Assembly: GCA_964529265.1 (NCBI GenBank)
Contig: CAZGVW010000175.1
Coordinates: 1 to 46,230 of the forward strand
DNA from: CAZGVW01 sp964529265
GTDB lineage: Bacteria > Planctomycetota > Phycisphaerae > Phycisphaerales > UBA1924
Length of the DNA stretch: 46,230 nt
Direction of reading: 5' to 3'
The position numbers and the translations under genes are program-made. The notes below the pieces were generated by a model that did not search any database, had not been told where the DNA came from, and saw nothing but the letters and a program-made list of their open reading frames with translations. Each line of letters begins with the position of its first letter. Position 1 is the first letter of the stretch. Shown piece after piece: positions 23,671-32,213 of this stretch.

Positions 23671-24129
23671 TCACCGTCCGCGGCCGGCGCCCACCGTCTC
23701 GGGAACCCGCGCGTTCGAATCGTCGCTCGGCTTGCTCTCGGCGAGGGACCGGCCTCGGACCTCGGCCGGTCGCCCGCCGGACGACTTCGCCGCATCCGGC
23801 CCGACGGTGCAGTGCCCGACGAACGAAGCGCCCTCAGCCACCACCAGTTTCGCCGCAACAAGGTCGCCCTGGATCCGCGCCTTGGGGTTCAACTGCACGC
23901 GCTCGCGGGCCGTGAGATTGCCTTCGACGGCGCCGTCAACCAGCACCGTCGCGGCCTCCACAGTGGCCTTGCACGTGGCCCCCTCCGCAACCTGAAGTTC
24001 GCCCTGCGCGGAAATCTTCCCCTCGAACGTGCCGAGGATGCGCGCGCTGCCCTGGAAAGTCATCTCGCCCTTGATGTGTGTATCGGCGCCGATGACGGTG
24101 GTCTGCTTGCCGGTCGTGTTGTCGCTCAT
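23671..24129 (-). CDS. Bactofilin (polymer-forming cytoskeletal protein)
   Basis: A 152-residue bactofilin. The beta-helix core, residues about 10-110, shows the regular ladder of short strands with Gly turns: TTVIGADTHIKGEMTFQGSA, RILGTFEGKISAQGELQVAE, TVLVDGAVEGNLTARERVQL and GDLVAAKLVVAEGASFVGH. The N-terminus is short and the tail is Ser/Gly/Arg-rich. The ATG at 24129 (MSDNTTGKQ) gives the typical bactofilin start. The in-frame extension upstream is Pro/Arg-rich and unlike the family. It probably acts with the zinc-ribbon bactofilin gene downstream on the same strand. Confidence 0.9.
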   Translation of the reverse strand: MSDNTTGKQTTVIGADTHIKGEMTFQGSARILGTFEGKISAQGELQVAEGATCKATVEAATVLVDGAVEGNLTARERVQLNPKARIQGDLVAAKLVVAEGASFVGHCTVGPDAAKSSGGRPAEVRGRSLAESKPSDDSNARVPETVGAGRGR

Positions 24130-24379
24130 GGCGTAGTGGCTCCTTCCAGACGAAATCGATCCGTGACGCCCGCGGGCAGTCGCTTGGTCGGCCGCCGCCG
24201 CGGGTCGGTGAGGCGGAAGTGTACGAAACGGCCGCCCTTCCCGCGAAGCCGGGGCGAACAACCCGAGGGGCATTGCCGCCCGTTGACCATCCCCGGGGCA
24301 GGCTGTCTCATGAGACGCTCACCCGCATCCCGGCAGGCGGGTCGGGCGACACAAAAAGCCGCGGCAATGGAGGCGGCCC

Positions 24380-24847
24380 ATGGCGGGCTATTCGGGAACC
24401 CCCCTCGCGAAGAAACTTGGCGTCAAGCCCGGGCATCGCCTGCTGCTCGTCCAGGCCCCGGAGGGCTTCGAGGCCCTGCTCGAGGGCCTGCCGGAGGATG
24501 CCGCGGTCGCGCGATCCCCCCGCGCTGGGGTGCATTACGATGTGATCGTGCTCTTTTCGAGCCGCGAGGCCGACCTGGTCCGGCGGTTCCCAGCAGCGGC
24601 CAACCGGCTGACTGAGGCCGGCGGGCTCTGGGTCTCGTGGCCCAAGAAGGCCTCCGGCGTCGCGACCGATCTCACCGAGGACGTGGTGCGCCGGATCGGC
24701 CTCGCCACAGGCTTGGTGGACAACAAGATCTGCGCCGTGGACGAGACGTGGTCGGGATTGCGCTTCGTTGTGCGCGTGAAGGATCGCGCCGGACGTCAAC
24801 CGAAGCCAGAGCCGCGCGCTACAGCCACACGACCACGTCGTACATGA
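24380..24847 (+). CDS. DUF3052 family protein
   Basis: A 155-residue soluble protein with the DUF3052 pattern: MAGYSGTPLAKKLGVKPGHR at the start, then YDVIVLFSSREADLVRRFPAA, GLWVSWPKKASGVATDLTED and NKICAVDETWSGLRFV. The family is widespread and its function is not established. The last 20 residues are Arg/Pro/Thr-rich. An upstream GGAGG supports the ATG. Its 3' end overlaps the convergent CPBP protease gene by 29 bases. Confidence 0.85.
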   Translation: MAGYSGTPLAKKLGVKPGHRLLLVQAPEGFEALLEGLPEDAAVARSPRAGVHYDVIVLFSSREADLVRRFPAAANRLTEAGGLWVSWPKKASGVATDLTEDVVRRIGLATGLVDNKICAVDETWSGLRFVVRVKDRAGRQPKPEPRATATRPRRT

Positions 24848-25574
24848 CGTGGGCGATGCAGAGCGGCCACAGTCGGCGCAAGGCGACGAAGATCGCGCCA
24901 AAGGCAAGGCTCATCAGGAAGATGGTGATGAGCCCATACAGCCCTTGATAGCAGTGGTACGAAGCAAAGAGCAGGGATGCGACCGGCACTGCCTTCCATG
25001 GCGATGCGAGGAGTTGCTCGAGGCGCGTTTGCAGATACCCACGAACGATGATTTCCTCTCCGAATCCGACGAAGAGTGAGGCCGCGACAACCAGCCCGAC
25101 GCCGAGTAAGCCCTCGGGCCTCGTGACTGCATCGGACGCTCCGACAAGCCACGAGTACGGCGCGCCCGTTCGGCTGAGCAGGTCCCACACGACAATCGCC
25201 ACGCCATGGGTTCCGACCCAGAGCACGCCGAAGATCAGCAGTCCGAAGACCAGATCAAATGGGAATTTCGGGCGGACCACACCGAACGCCGCCCACGGGG
25301 ACCCTGACTTCCACATCAGCAGCAAGGCCACGCCCGTCAGCGAGATCGTCCAGATGATGAGGTTGGGCGCTTCGACGTGAAGCGAGGAGAGCCCGTCGCG
25401 CTCATTCAGCAGCGTCAGGATCGCGGATGTGAGCGGCTGACCGACGAACAGCATCGCCGCGACGACAAGTTCGATCGCCAGCGCGCGACGATCCTGAACC
25501 GCGCGCTGCGGAACGAGCGTCTCCAACTTCGCATCGACCTCTTCATTCGGTTGTTGTTGATCGGGCTCGAACAT
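24819..25574 (-). CDS. CPBP-family intramembrane metalloprotease
   Basis: A 251-residue membrane protein with about six or seven hydrophobic segments after a charged, Gln/Glu-rich N-terminus of about 33 residues. The CPBP (type II CAAX-like) motifs are all present: GFGEEIIVRGYL (Glu173, Glu174, Arg178), FASYH (His207) and CIAHVMYD (His242). Such enzymes cleave prenylated or bacteriocin-type peptides in the membrane. The substrate here is unknown. The protein ends within three residues of the last transmembrane helix. The gene is divergent from the toroid-like protein gene and convergent with the DUF3052 gene. Confidence 0.88.
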   Translation of the reverse strand: MFEPDQQQPNEEVDAKLETLVPQRAVQDRRALAIELVVAAMLFVGQPLTSAILTLLNERDGLSSLHVEAPNLIIWTISLTGVALLLMWKSGSPWAAFGVVRPKFPFDLVFGLLIFGVLWVGTHGVAIVVWDLLSRTGAPYSWLVGASDAVTRPEGLLGVGLVVAASLFVGFGEEIIVRGYLQTRLEQLLASPWKAVPVASLLFASYHCYQGLYGLITIFLMSLAFGAIFVALRRLWPLCIAHVMYDVVVWL

Positions 25575-25618
25575 GAGATAGACCTGTCCGGGTGCGCGTC
25601 GTTCGCCATGGGCGTACC

Positions 25619-26593
25619 ATGACCTCGGGGCACAACAGGGGCGCTTCGAGTCACGGCATGCAGGAAGGCGATCGAAACACTCCGCGACGGCGATTCAGGC
25701 AGGTGGCCGCGTGGTCGCTCGCGGGTCTGGCTCTCGTTGCGGTTGGCGCGCTGCTCCTGCTCCGGGCGCACAACAACATCGCCCGATCCTCCGACGCCGA
25801 ACGCGTCGCCATGATCGAAACCGCGCTTTCCCGCGCCGAAGCGTGGCTCTCCGGCAATCGTGATCGCTTCCTCGGCCCCGGCGTCGTCCGGAACCCTGCG
25901 CTTTTCCTCATGCTCGAGGACGTGGCGTGCCTCCGCGGCAGCCCCGCCGCCGCGGGACTCGTCGAGGAGTTCGAGGACGGGGTCCAGCGGCCCTCCTTCT
26001 GGATTCGCCTGTTCGACCCCGCCTGGCCCGTCTCGGGGAGCGACATGACCCGCGCCATGGACGAACTCCGCGACCGCGGGATGACCGATGTGGTCTGGTT
26101 CATCCATGCCCTCGACCCGGCCGCGGCGCCGCTGACCCCGGAGGAGCGGGATGGGTTGTTCGACCCGGGGCGTTGGTCGGGCTACGGCCTCACTCACCAG
26201 TTGTGGGCCCTGTGGCAACTGAGGCGGCTGTCGCCTGAGGGAAGCGGCGGCGTTTCCGACGAACTCTTGGACCGGGTCTGCCGCCGGATTGCCACGGAGC
26301 AGGGCAGGTCGATCGCCGTGACCGACCTCTGGATCGAGCGCGTGGCCTTCCTGCTCATGGCGGGGCGGCGGGACCTGGTGAGGCCCCGCTGGCTGGAGCG
26401 AATCGCCCTGAACCAGCGGGAGGACGGGGGGTGGGGCGACCGGTGGCTCTGGATCAGCGCCACAAAGCACGGGCGGCGGGACCCGACCAGCAACGAGCAT
26501 GCGACCACCCTGGCAGTGTGGGCCCTTGCGATGGCCCGTGGCGCCCCCGAGGAAGTCGCCGGAGGGGTTGAGGCGAGCCCCGCGGGCAGATAG
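25619..26593 (+). CDS. Membrane-anchored protein with terpene-cyclase-like toroid features
   Basis: A 324-residue protein with one N-terminal membrane anchor (AAWSLAGLALVAVGALLLL, about residues 30-48). A helical domain follows that resembles an alpha/alpha toroid. The clearest hint is LNQREDGGWGDRW near residue 280, which looks like a QW motif of squalene cyclase-type repeats, followed by NEHATTLAVWALA. Such folds are also used by non-enzymatic proteins, and no catalytic motif is visible, so no activity is claimed. The ATG at 25619 is preferred to a GTG at 25592. It lies 47 bases before the ABC transporter gene and may be co-transcribed. Confidence 0.65.
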   Translation: MTSGHNRGASSHGMQEGDRNTPRRRFRQVAAWSLAGLALVAVGALLLLRAHNNIARSSDAERVAMIETALSRAEAWLSGNRDRFLGPGVVRNPALFLMLEDVACLRGSPAAAGLVEEFEDGVQRPSFWIRLFDPAWPVSGSDMTRAMDELRDRGMTDVVWFIHALDPAAAPLTPEERDGLFDPGRWSGYGLTHQLWALWQLRRLSPEGSGGVSDELLDRVCRRIATEQGRSIAVTDLWIERVAFLLMAGRRDLVRPRWLERIALNQREDGGWGDRWLWISATKHGRRDPTSNEHATTLAVWALAMARGAPEEVAGGVEASPAGR

Positions 26594-26640
26594 GTTCTCC
26601 GGCCTGAACCCCCTGAGCCACCGGGGAGTATGAGAGAACC

Positions 26641-27399
26641 ATGAAGGAAACCGATCGCACGAAAAACGGGGCGACCGGGCCCGCGATCCGGGCCGATGGG
26701 CTTACGAGAACCTACGGCGATTTCTACGCCATCCGCGACGTGTCGTTTTCCGTCCAGCGCGGCGAGGTTGTCGCGTTCCTTGGGCCGAACGGCGCGGGGA
26801 AATCCACCACGATGAAGGTGCTGGCGGGCTCGCTGGCGCCGAGCGGCGGGCGGGCGTTCATCGCGGGCGTGAATGTGCAGGAGGACCGGGTCTCCGCGGC
26901 GCAGCGGCTGGGGTATCTGCCGGAGAACGGGCCGCTGTACCCGGACATGACGCCGCGGTCGCTGTTGCAGTTCTTCGGGCGGGCCCGCGGACTCGACGAG
27001 CAGAAACTGAAGGAGCGGATGGAGTTCGTGCTCGATCACTGCCGGCTGGGCGAGGTGATCGGCAAGCCCATCGGGAAGTTGAGCAAGGGGTACAGGCAGC
27101 GCGTGGGGATGGCGCAGGCGCTGCTGCACGATCCGGATGTGCTCATCATGGATGAGCCGACCGCGGGCCTCGATCCGAACCAGGTGGAGCACGTGCGGGA
27201 ACTGCTGCGCATGCTCGCCGAGACGAAGACCATTCTTCTTTCGACGCACATCCTGCGCGAGGTGCGGGCCGTGGCGCAGCGTGTGCTCTTCATTCACCAG
27301 GGGCGCCTGGTGCATGACGGCCCGGTCTCGACGCTCGGCGGCGACGAGACATCGATGGAGCAGAGGTTTTACGAACTGACTTCCACGGCGGCCGCTTGA
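26641..27399 (+). CDS. ABC transporter ATP-binding protein (GldA-like)
   Basis: A 252-residue ABC ATPase with Walker A GPNGAGKSTT, signature LSKGYRQRVGMAQAL, Walker B VLIMDEPTAGLDPNQ and the H-loop STHIL. It belongs to the GldA/NatA/NosF type that drives export through separate permease subunits. The next gene supplies the permease and the one after it a DUF4340 protein, a standard arrangement of the GldA-GldF-GldG-DUF4340 unit. In Bacteroidetes this transporter is needed for gliding. In other phyla its substrate is unknown. Three genes in a row on one strand with short gaps (51 and 20 bases) indicate an operon. Confidence 0.92.
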   Translation: MKETDRTKNGATGPAIRADGLTRTYGDFYAIRDVSFSVQRGEVVAFLGPNGAGKSTTMKVLAGSLAPSGGRAFIAGVNVQEDRVSAAQRLGYLPENGPLYPDMTPRSLLQFFGRARGLDEQKLKERMEFVLDHCRLGEVIGKPIGKLSKGYRQRVGMAQALLHDPDVLIMDEPTAGLDPNQVEHVRELLRMLAETKTILLSTHILREVRAVAQRVLFIHQGRLVHDGPVSTLGGDETSMEQRFYELTSTAAA

Positions 27400-27450
27400 A
27401 CATGCGCTGACGGCCGCCGGATGCGGGGAACTCAGGAATCCGGGAGACTC

Positions 27451-30153
27451 ATGAAGCCGCGAGTGATTTCATCCATTGTGCGCCGCGAGTTGTCGGCGTA
27501 CTTTTCGAGCCCCACGGGCTACGTGTTCATCACGATCTTCGTGTTCCTGTCGGCGTTCGCCGCGTTCTGGCTGCCGGGGTTCTTCCAGCGGAACCTGGCG
27601 AACCTCGACCAGTTGAACGCATGGTACCCGGCGCTGCTGCTGTTCCTGATCCCGGCGATCACGATGCACGTCTGGGCGGAAGAGCGCAAGCAGGGCACGG
27701 AAGAGTTGCTGCTGACGCTGCCGGCGCATGACCGCGACCTGGTGCTGGGCAAGTATTTCGCCTGCCTTGCGATCTACACGATTGCGATGCTGTTCGGCGC
27801 GAGCAACCTCATCGTGCTGGCGTGGCTGGGCAAGCCGGACGCGGGCGTGATGGCCTCGACCTACGTCGGGCAGTGGCTGGCGGGCGCAGCGCTGATCGCG
27901 GTGGGCATGGCGGCGAGCGCGCTGACGAGCAACCTCACGGTCGCGTTCATTCTGGGAGCGCTCTTCAGCGGCGTGGTCGTGGGCTTCGGCGCGCTGGCGA
28001 ACGTGGCGCCGGGGACGGCGCTGGCGGATCTGGCGGAATCGCTCGCGCTGCCGCGGCGGCTGCAGGATTTCGGTCGCGGCGTGGTCACGGTCGGGAACCT
28101 GTTGTACTTCGCGGGGGTTGCGGGCATCGGGCTGTGGCTGAACATGTTCCTGATCAGCCGGCGGCACTGGGCGGGCTCGCCTGGTTCGCCTGCGCGCTCG
28201 TCGCTTGGGGCGGTGCGCGGGGCAGCGCTGGTGGTGGCCGCGGGGGCGCTCGTGGCTCTCGCGGGGCGGGCGCCGCTTCGCGCGGATGTGACGGCGGAGG
28301 GTCTGTGGACGCTCTCTGAGCACACGCGGCGGCTGGTGCGCGAGATTCCCGCGGATAAGCCGGTGTTCATCACCGCGCATGTTTCGCCGGAAGTTCCCGG
28401 CGCCTATGCGGAGACACGGGAAACGCTGCTCGGCCTGCTGCGTGAACTGGATTCCATCGGCGGCGAGAGGATCGCTCTGCAGGTCATCGAAACCGAACCC
28501 TTCACGGACGGGGCGCGCGAGGCGCAGCGGAACTTCAACATCGTGCCCCGGCCTGTGGCGCCGGATCCCACCGATCCGAACACGGCCGTGCGCGAGGTGT
28601 TTCTCGGGGTGGCGTTCACGTCCGGCCCGGAGCAGTCGATCATTCCGTTCATGTCGCGCGGCCTTCCGGTGGAATACGAAATCGCCCGGGCCCTGCGCAC
28701 CGTATCGATGACCGGGCGGAAAAGGGTGGGCGTCCTCGACACCGATGCCTCGCTTTTCGGCCAGTTCAACATGCAGACGTTCACGCCCGGGCGCGACTGG
28801 CCGATCGTGGATGAACTGCGCAAGCAGCACGACGTGGTCCGCGTGGAGCGCGAGGGTGAAATCCCGACCGATCTCGACCTGCTCATCGTCGCGCAGCCCA
28901 GCACGCTCACGAACGAGCAGCTGGCGCCGGTGGTGGAGGCGATTCGCAACGGCTTGCCCGCGGTGGTGCTTGAAGACCCCCTGCCGCTCGTCAATCCCGG
29001 CCTGGCCACGAGCGCGGGGCGCGAGGAGATGATCTCCAACCCGTTCCAGCGCCAGCAGACGCCGCAGGCGCCGAAGGCTGATCTCACGCCGCTCTACAAC
29101 CTGCTCGGGATCGCCTCGAATCCGCGGCGTGTGATCTGGGATCGCTACAACCCGCGGCCGGCGCTGGCCGGCGTGCCGCCGGAGTTCGTGTTCATCGGAC
29201 GGTCAAGCGGGGCAGCGGCGCCCTTCAACGACGAGAACCCGATCACGAGCGGGCTGCAGGAGGTGGTGCTCATCTGTCCCGGCGAAGTGACGGAATCGCC
29301 GGTCGCCGCGGCGAACGGGGCGGAACTCACGTTTGCGCCGCTGGTGCGCACGGGGCCGGTGAGCGGGCACATCGCGTACAGCGACGTGCTCATCCGCGGG
29401 TTCTTCGGGCCGCAGGGGTTCAACCCGGCCCGGCGCTGGGTGCAGACGCAGGGCGGGCACACGCTGGGCGCGCACGTCCGGGGGAAACCGGCGCCGGAAT
29501 CGCAGTCCGCCGGGGAAGGCGGCGAAGCCGCGGCGCCCGCGGCGGAGATCAACGTCGTCTTCTTCGCCGACCTCGACTTCGTGTCCGAGGTGTTCTTCAA
29601 CCTTCGCGAGGAGGGGGCGCAGGACTTCGAGTTCGACAACGTGACGATGATCCTGAACGCGGTGGACGTGCTGACCGGCGATGAATCGCTCGTCGAACTC
29701 CGGAAGCGCCGCCGGGCCCAGCGCACGCTGGAGCGCCTGGAGGAGCGGCGGCTTCAGGAGCAGCGCGAGGCCATCAGCGCCATCGACGCCGCCAATCGCG
29801 AAGCGGACGACGAACTGGCGAAGGCCCGGGCCCGGATGAACGAGCGCGTCGAGGAGATCAGGAGCCGCACCGACCTCGACGAAACGACCAAGCAGATCCA
29901 GATCCAGGGCGTGCAGCAGGCGGAGCAGCGGCTGCTCGATGTGCGCACCTCGGGAATCAACGACAAGAAGGAGCGCATGGTCCAGGAGGCGAGCGCCCAG
30001 GCGCGGGGCGACGTGGAGCGGATTCAACTGGGCATCCGGGTCGCGGCGGTGGCGCTGCCGCCGATCCCGGCGTTTCTGCTGGGATGCGTCGTCTTCGTGC
30101 GGAGGCGGGCTCAGGAACGCGAGGGCGTGTCGAGCGGACGGCTGGTCGATTGA
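27451..30153 (+). CDS. GldF-GldG fusion, ABC transporter permease plus substrate-domain protein
   Basis: A 900-residue fusion. Residues 1 to about 240 are a GldF-like ABC-2 permease with six membrane segments (PTGYVFITIFVFLSAFAAFW near the N-terminus; HVWAEERKQGTEELLLTLP). From about 250 a further membrane helix leads into a GldG-like periplasmic domain (LSEHTRRLVREIPADKPVFI, PVEYEIARALRTV, GVLDTDASLFGQFN). Then comes a long charged coiled coil (about 750-855) and a last membrane helix near 865-885 ending VFVRRR. GldF and GldG are separate proteins in most genomes. ATG 27451 is chosen over 27421 because GGGAG lies just before it. The ATPase precedes it and DUF4340 follows. Confidence 0.88.
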   Translation: MKPRVISSIVRRELSAYFSSPTGYVFITIFVFLSAFAAFWLPGFFQRNLANLDQLNAWYPALLLFLIPAITMHVWAEERKQGTEELLLTLPAHDRDLVLGKYFACLAIYTIAMLFGASNLIVLAWLGKPDAGVMASTYVGQWLAGAALIAVGMAASALTSNLTVAFILGALFSGVVVGFGALANVAPGTALADLAESLALPRRLQDFGRGVVTVGNLLYFAGVAGIGLWLNMFLISRRHWAGSPGSPARSSLGAVRGAALVVAAGALVALAGRAPLRADVTAEGLWTLSEHTRRLVREIPADKPVFITAHVSPEVPGAYAETRETLLGLLRELDSIGGERIALQVIETEPFTDGAREAQRNFNIVPRPVAPDPTDPNTAVREVFLGVAFTSGPEQSIIPFMSRGLPVEYEIARALRTVSMTGRKRVGVLDTDASLFGQFNMQTFTPGRDWPIVDELRKQHDVVRVEREGEIPTDLDLLIVAQPSTLTNEQLAPVVEAIRNGLPAVVLEDPLPLVNPGLATSAGREEMISNPFQRQQTPQAPKADLTPLYNLLGIASNPRRVIWDRYNPRPALAGVPPEFVFIGRSSGAAAPFNDENPITSGLQEVVLICPGEVTESPVAAANGAELTFAPLVRTGPVSGHIAYSDVLIRGFFGPQGFNPARRWVQTQGGHTLGAHVRGKPAPESQSAGEGGEAAAPAAEINVVFFADLDFVSEVFFNLREEGAQDFEFDNVTMILNAVDVLTGDESLVELRKRRRAQRTLERLEERRLQEQREAISAIDAANREADDELAKARARMNERVEEIRSRTDLDETTKQIQIQGVQQAEQRLLDVRTSGINDKKERMVQEASAQARGDVERIQLGIRVAAVALPPIPAFLLGCVVFVRRRAQEREGVSSGRLVD

Positions 30154-30173
30154 CGAGGCTTGATTGAACAACC

Positions 30174-31766
30174 ATGAACGACACCACCAAGACCATCCTG
30201 ACCGTCGCCGCCGCCGCGGCCCTGCTGGGCGCCGTGTGGCTGACGCGTCCGACGCCGATCTCATCCGCGACGTTCTCCGATGAAGGCGAAGTCTTCTCGC
30301 CGGAGTTCACGGATCCGCTTGCGGCGCGATCGCTGGAAGTCGTTTCGTTCGATGGCGACACGGCGGCGTACCGGGCGTTCAACGTCGAGTTCAAGGACGG
30401 GCGCTGGGTCATCCCCTCGCACCACAACTACCCGGCGGACGCCGAGACGAAGATGGCGGACGCGGCGTCGGCGCTGATCGGCTTGACCAAGGACCAGGTG
30501 GTGACGGACCGCGCGGCCGATCACCAGGCGCTCGGCGTGCTCGCGCCGGACGACGAGACGGCGCCCCTGACCGGACGGGGAACCCGCGTCACGATCCGCG
30601 GGCACGCGGGGAGCGAACTGACCTCGCTCATTATCGGAAACGCGGTTCCACTGCAGCCCGGCGCGCAGGGCGCATCGACGCGGCGCTACGTCCGGATACC
30701 GGGCAAGAACCGTGTCTACGCCGTGCAGTTCGACAAGACCTTCTCGACGAAGTTCACCGACTGGGTGGAGACGGATCTTCTCGAACTGGGCTCGAAGAAG
30801 ATCGATCGCATTATCGTCGATCGTTACACGATCGATGAGGCGGCGGGCCGCCGCACCGCGGGCGAGAGCGTGACGCTGACGCGCGAGACTCCCGACGGAT
30901 CGCCCACTACCGCCGGAACGTGGGCGCTCGATGCGCAGCCCGGCGGCCCTCCGGGTGAGGGCGAGGAGATCGATGCGCAGCGCGTGGAGCAACTCGTGCA
31001 GGCGCTCCGCGGGCTCAAGATCACCGGGGTGCGCACCAAGCCCGCGAGCCTGGCCGCGGCTCTCGGCGGCGAGACGCAGTCGGCGGCGCTGAGCACAGTG
31101 GATCTGCTCAGTCTGCAATCCCGCGGCTTCTTCGTGAGCGGCGGCGGGCAGTTGCTCGCCAACGAAGGCCAGATCACGGCCACAGCGGAAGATGGCGTGG
31201 AGTACACGCTGTGGTTCGGCGAGGCCGTGTCCGGATCGGAGGAGGACGTCTCGGCCGGATTCGTCGGGGAGGATGAGGAGAGCGCCGCGGAGAGCGCCGC
31301 CGCGGAAGGCGGGGTTTCGCGATACCTGTTCATTACCGCTCGGTTTGACGAGACCTTCCTCCCGGCGCCTGCGCCTCCCGAGCCGCTGCCGCCTGATGAT
31401 GAGGGCAGCGCCGCCGCGGATGCGATTCAGGGTCCGCCCGGCCCGGACGGCGCGCCGCCGCAGCCTGCGCCCGAGGAATCCTCGGCGGAGTCTGAGGACG
31501 CGGGGCCGCGCTTCGATCCCATGGAAAAAGCGGCGTACGACGCAAAGGTCGCCGCCCGCACCAGGAGAATCGAGGAAGGCAGCGCGCGGGCCCAGGCGCT
31601 CGCGAAGCGATTCGCCGACTGGTACTACGTCATCGACGGCTCGAGTTTCGACTCGCTGCGGCCCTCGCGGAGCGAACTCGTCAAGGAGGTTGAGGCGCCG
31701 GCCGCGGGCGGCGAGAGCAACGCAACCCCGCCCTCGCCCTTCATCGACGAATCCGGCGGATCATGA
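30174..31766 (+). CDS. DUF4340 domain protein, membrane-anchored
   Basis: A 530-residue protein with an N-terminal membrane helix (ILTVAAAAALLGAVWLT) and a large external part. DUF4340-type beta structure appears as repeated wing motifs (RAFNVEFKDGRWVIPSHHNYPAD, ALGVLAP, TSLIIGNAVPLQPG, RYVRIPGKNRVYAV). About 75 residues (roughly 390-465) are a Pro/Ala/Glu-rich, disordered insert (PAPAPPEPLPPDDEG onward). The C-terminus is again low complexity. It forms the third part of the GldA/GldFG unit, starting 20 bases after the permease stop. It probably works with the GldG domain outside the membrane. Its 3' end overlaps the convergent OsmC gene by 6 bases. Confidence 0.82.
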   Translation: MNDTTKTILTVAAAAALLGAVWLTRPTPISSATFSDEGEVFSPEFTDPLAARSLEVVSFDGDTAAYRAFNVEFKDGRWVIPSHHNYPADAETKMADAASALIGLTKDQVVTDRAADHQALGVLAPDDETAPLTGRGTRVTIRGHAGSELTSLIIGNAVPLQPGAQGASTRRYVRIPGKNRVYAVQFDKTFSTKFTDWVETDLLELGSKKIDRIIVDRYTIDEAAGRRTAGESVTLTRETPDGSPTTAGTWALDAQPGGPPGEGEEIDAQRVEQLVQALRGLKITGVRTKPASLAAALGGETQSAALSTVDLLSLQSRGFFVSGGGQLLANEGQITATAEDGVEYTLWFGEAVSGSEEDVSAGFVGEDEESAAESAAAEGGVSRYLFITARFDETFLPAPAPPEPLPPDDEGSAAADAIQGPPGPDGAPPQPAPEESSAESEDAGPRFDPMEKAAYDAKVAARTRRIEEGSARAQALAKRFADWYYVIDGSSFDSLRPSRSELVKEVEAPAAGGESNATPPSPFIDESGGS

Positions 31767-32213
31767 TCGCGCTTCGCTCGAGTGGATCCTGATCTCGGAT
31801 GTCAGCGTGCGGTGCACGGGGCAGCGATCGGCGATCTCCATGAGCCGGGCCCGCTGCCCGTCGGACAGATCTCCTTCGAAACGGATCTCCCGGGTGATGC
31901 GGTCGATCATGCCCTCGCGCGTGTCGCAGTCGGCGCAATCGCGGGCGTGGATCCGGTCATGCCGGAGATGTGCGACAGCGCCCGCGAGCGGCCATCCCTT
32001 CCGCTGGGCGTACATGCGAAGCGTCATGACGGTGCAGGCGCCGAGCGAGGCGAGAAGCAGGTCATAAGGGCTCGGCCCCTGGTCCGCGCCGCCGACGCCT
32101 TCAGGCTCGTCGGCCGTGAGCGTGTGCGGGCCCGCCTCGATGACGCTGGTGAAGCCCTTCGGGCCGAGCCGAACGGTGACCACCCCGCGCTCGACCGCCG
32201 GTTGTGCGCTCAT
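31761..32213 (-). CDS. OsmC-family peroxiredoxin-like protein
   Basis: A 150-residue OsmC/Ohr-fold protein. The two redox cysteines are in place: LLASLGACTVMTLRMYAQRK (central helix) and DRCPVHRTL near the C-terminus. Family residues DQGPSPYDLL and HDRIHARDCADCDT are also seen, with an additional CADC pair in the loop before the third helix. OsmC proteins reduce organic hydroperoxides. The ATG at 32213 overlaps the stop of the preceding secreted-protein gene by 4 bases (ATGA), a sign of coupling, although the two proteins act in different compartments. The 3' end overlaps the DUF4340 gene by 6 bases. Confidence 0.88.
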   Translation of the reverse strand: MSAQPAVERGVVTVRLGPKGFTSVIEAGPHTLTADEPEGVGGADQGPSPYDLLLASLGACTVMTLRMYAQRKGWPLAGAVAHLRHDRIHARDCADCDTREGMIDRITREIRFEGDLSDGQRARLMEIADRCPVHRTLTSEIRIHSSEARS

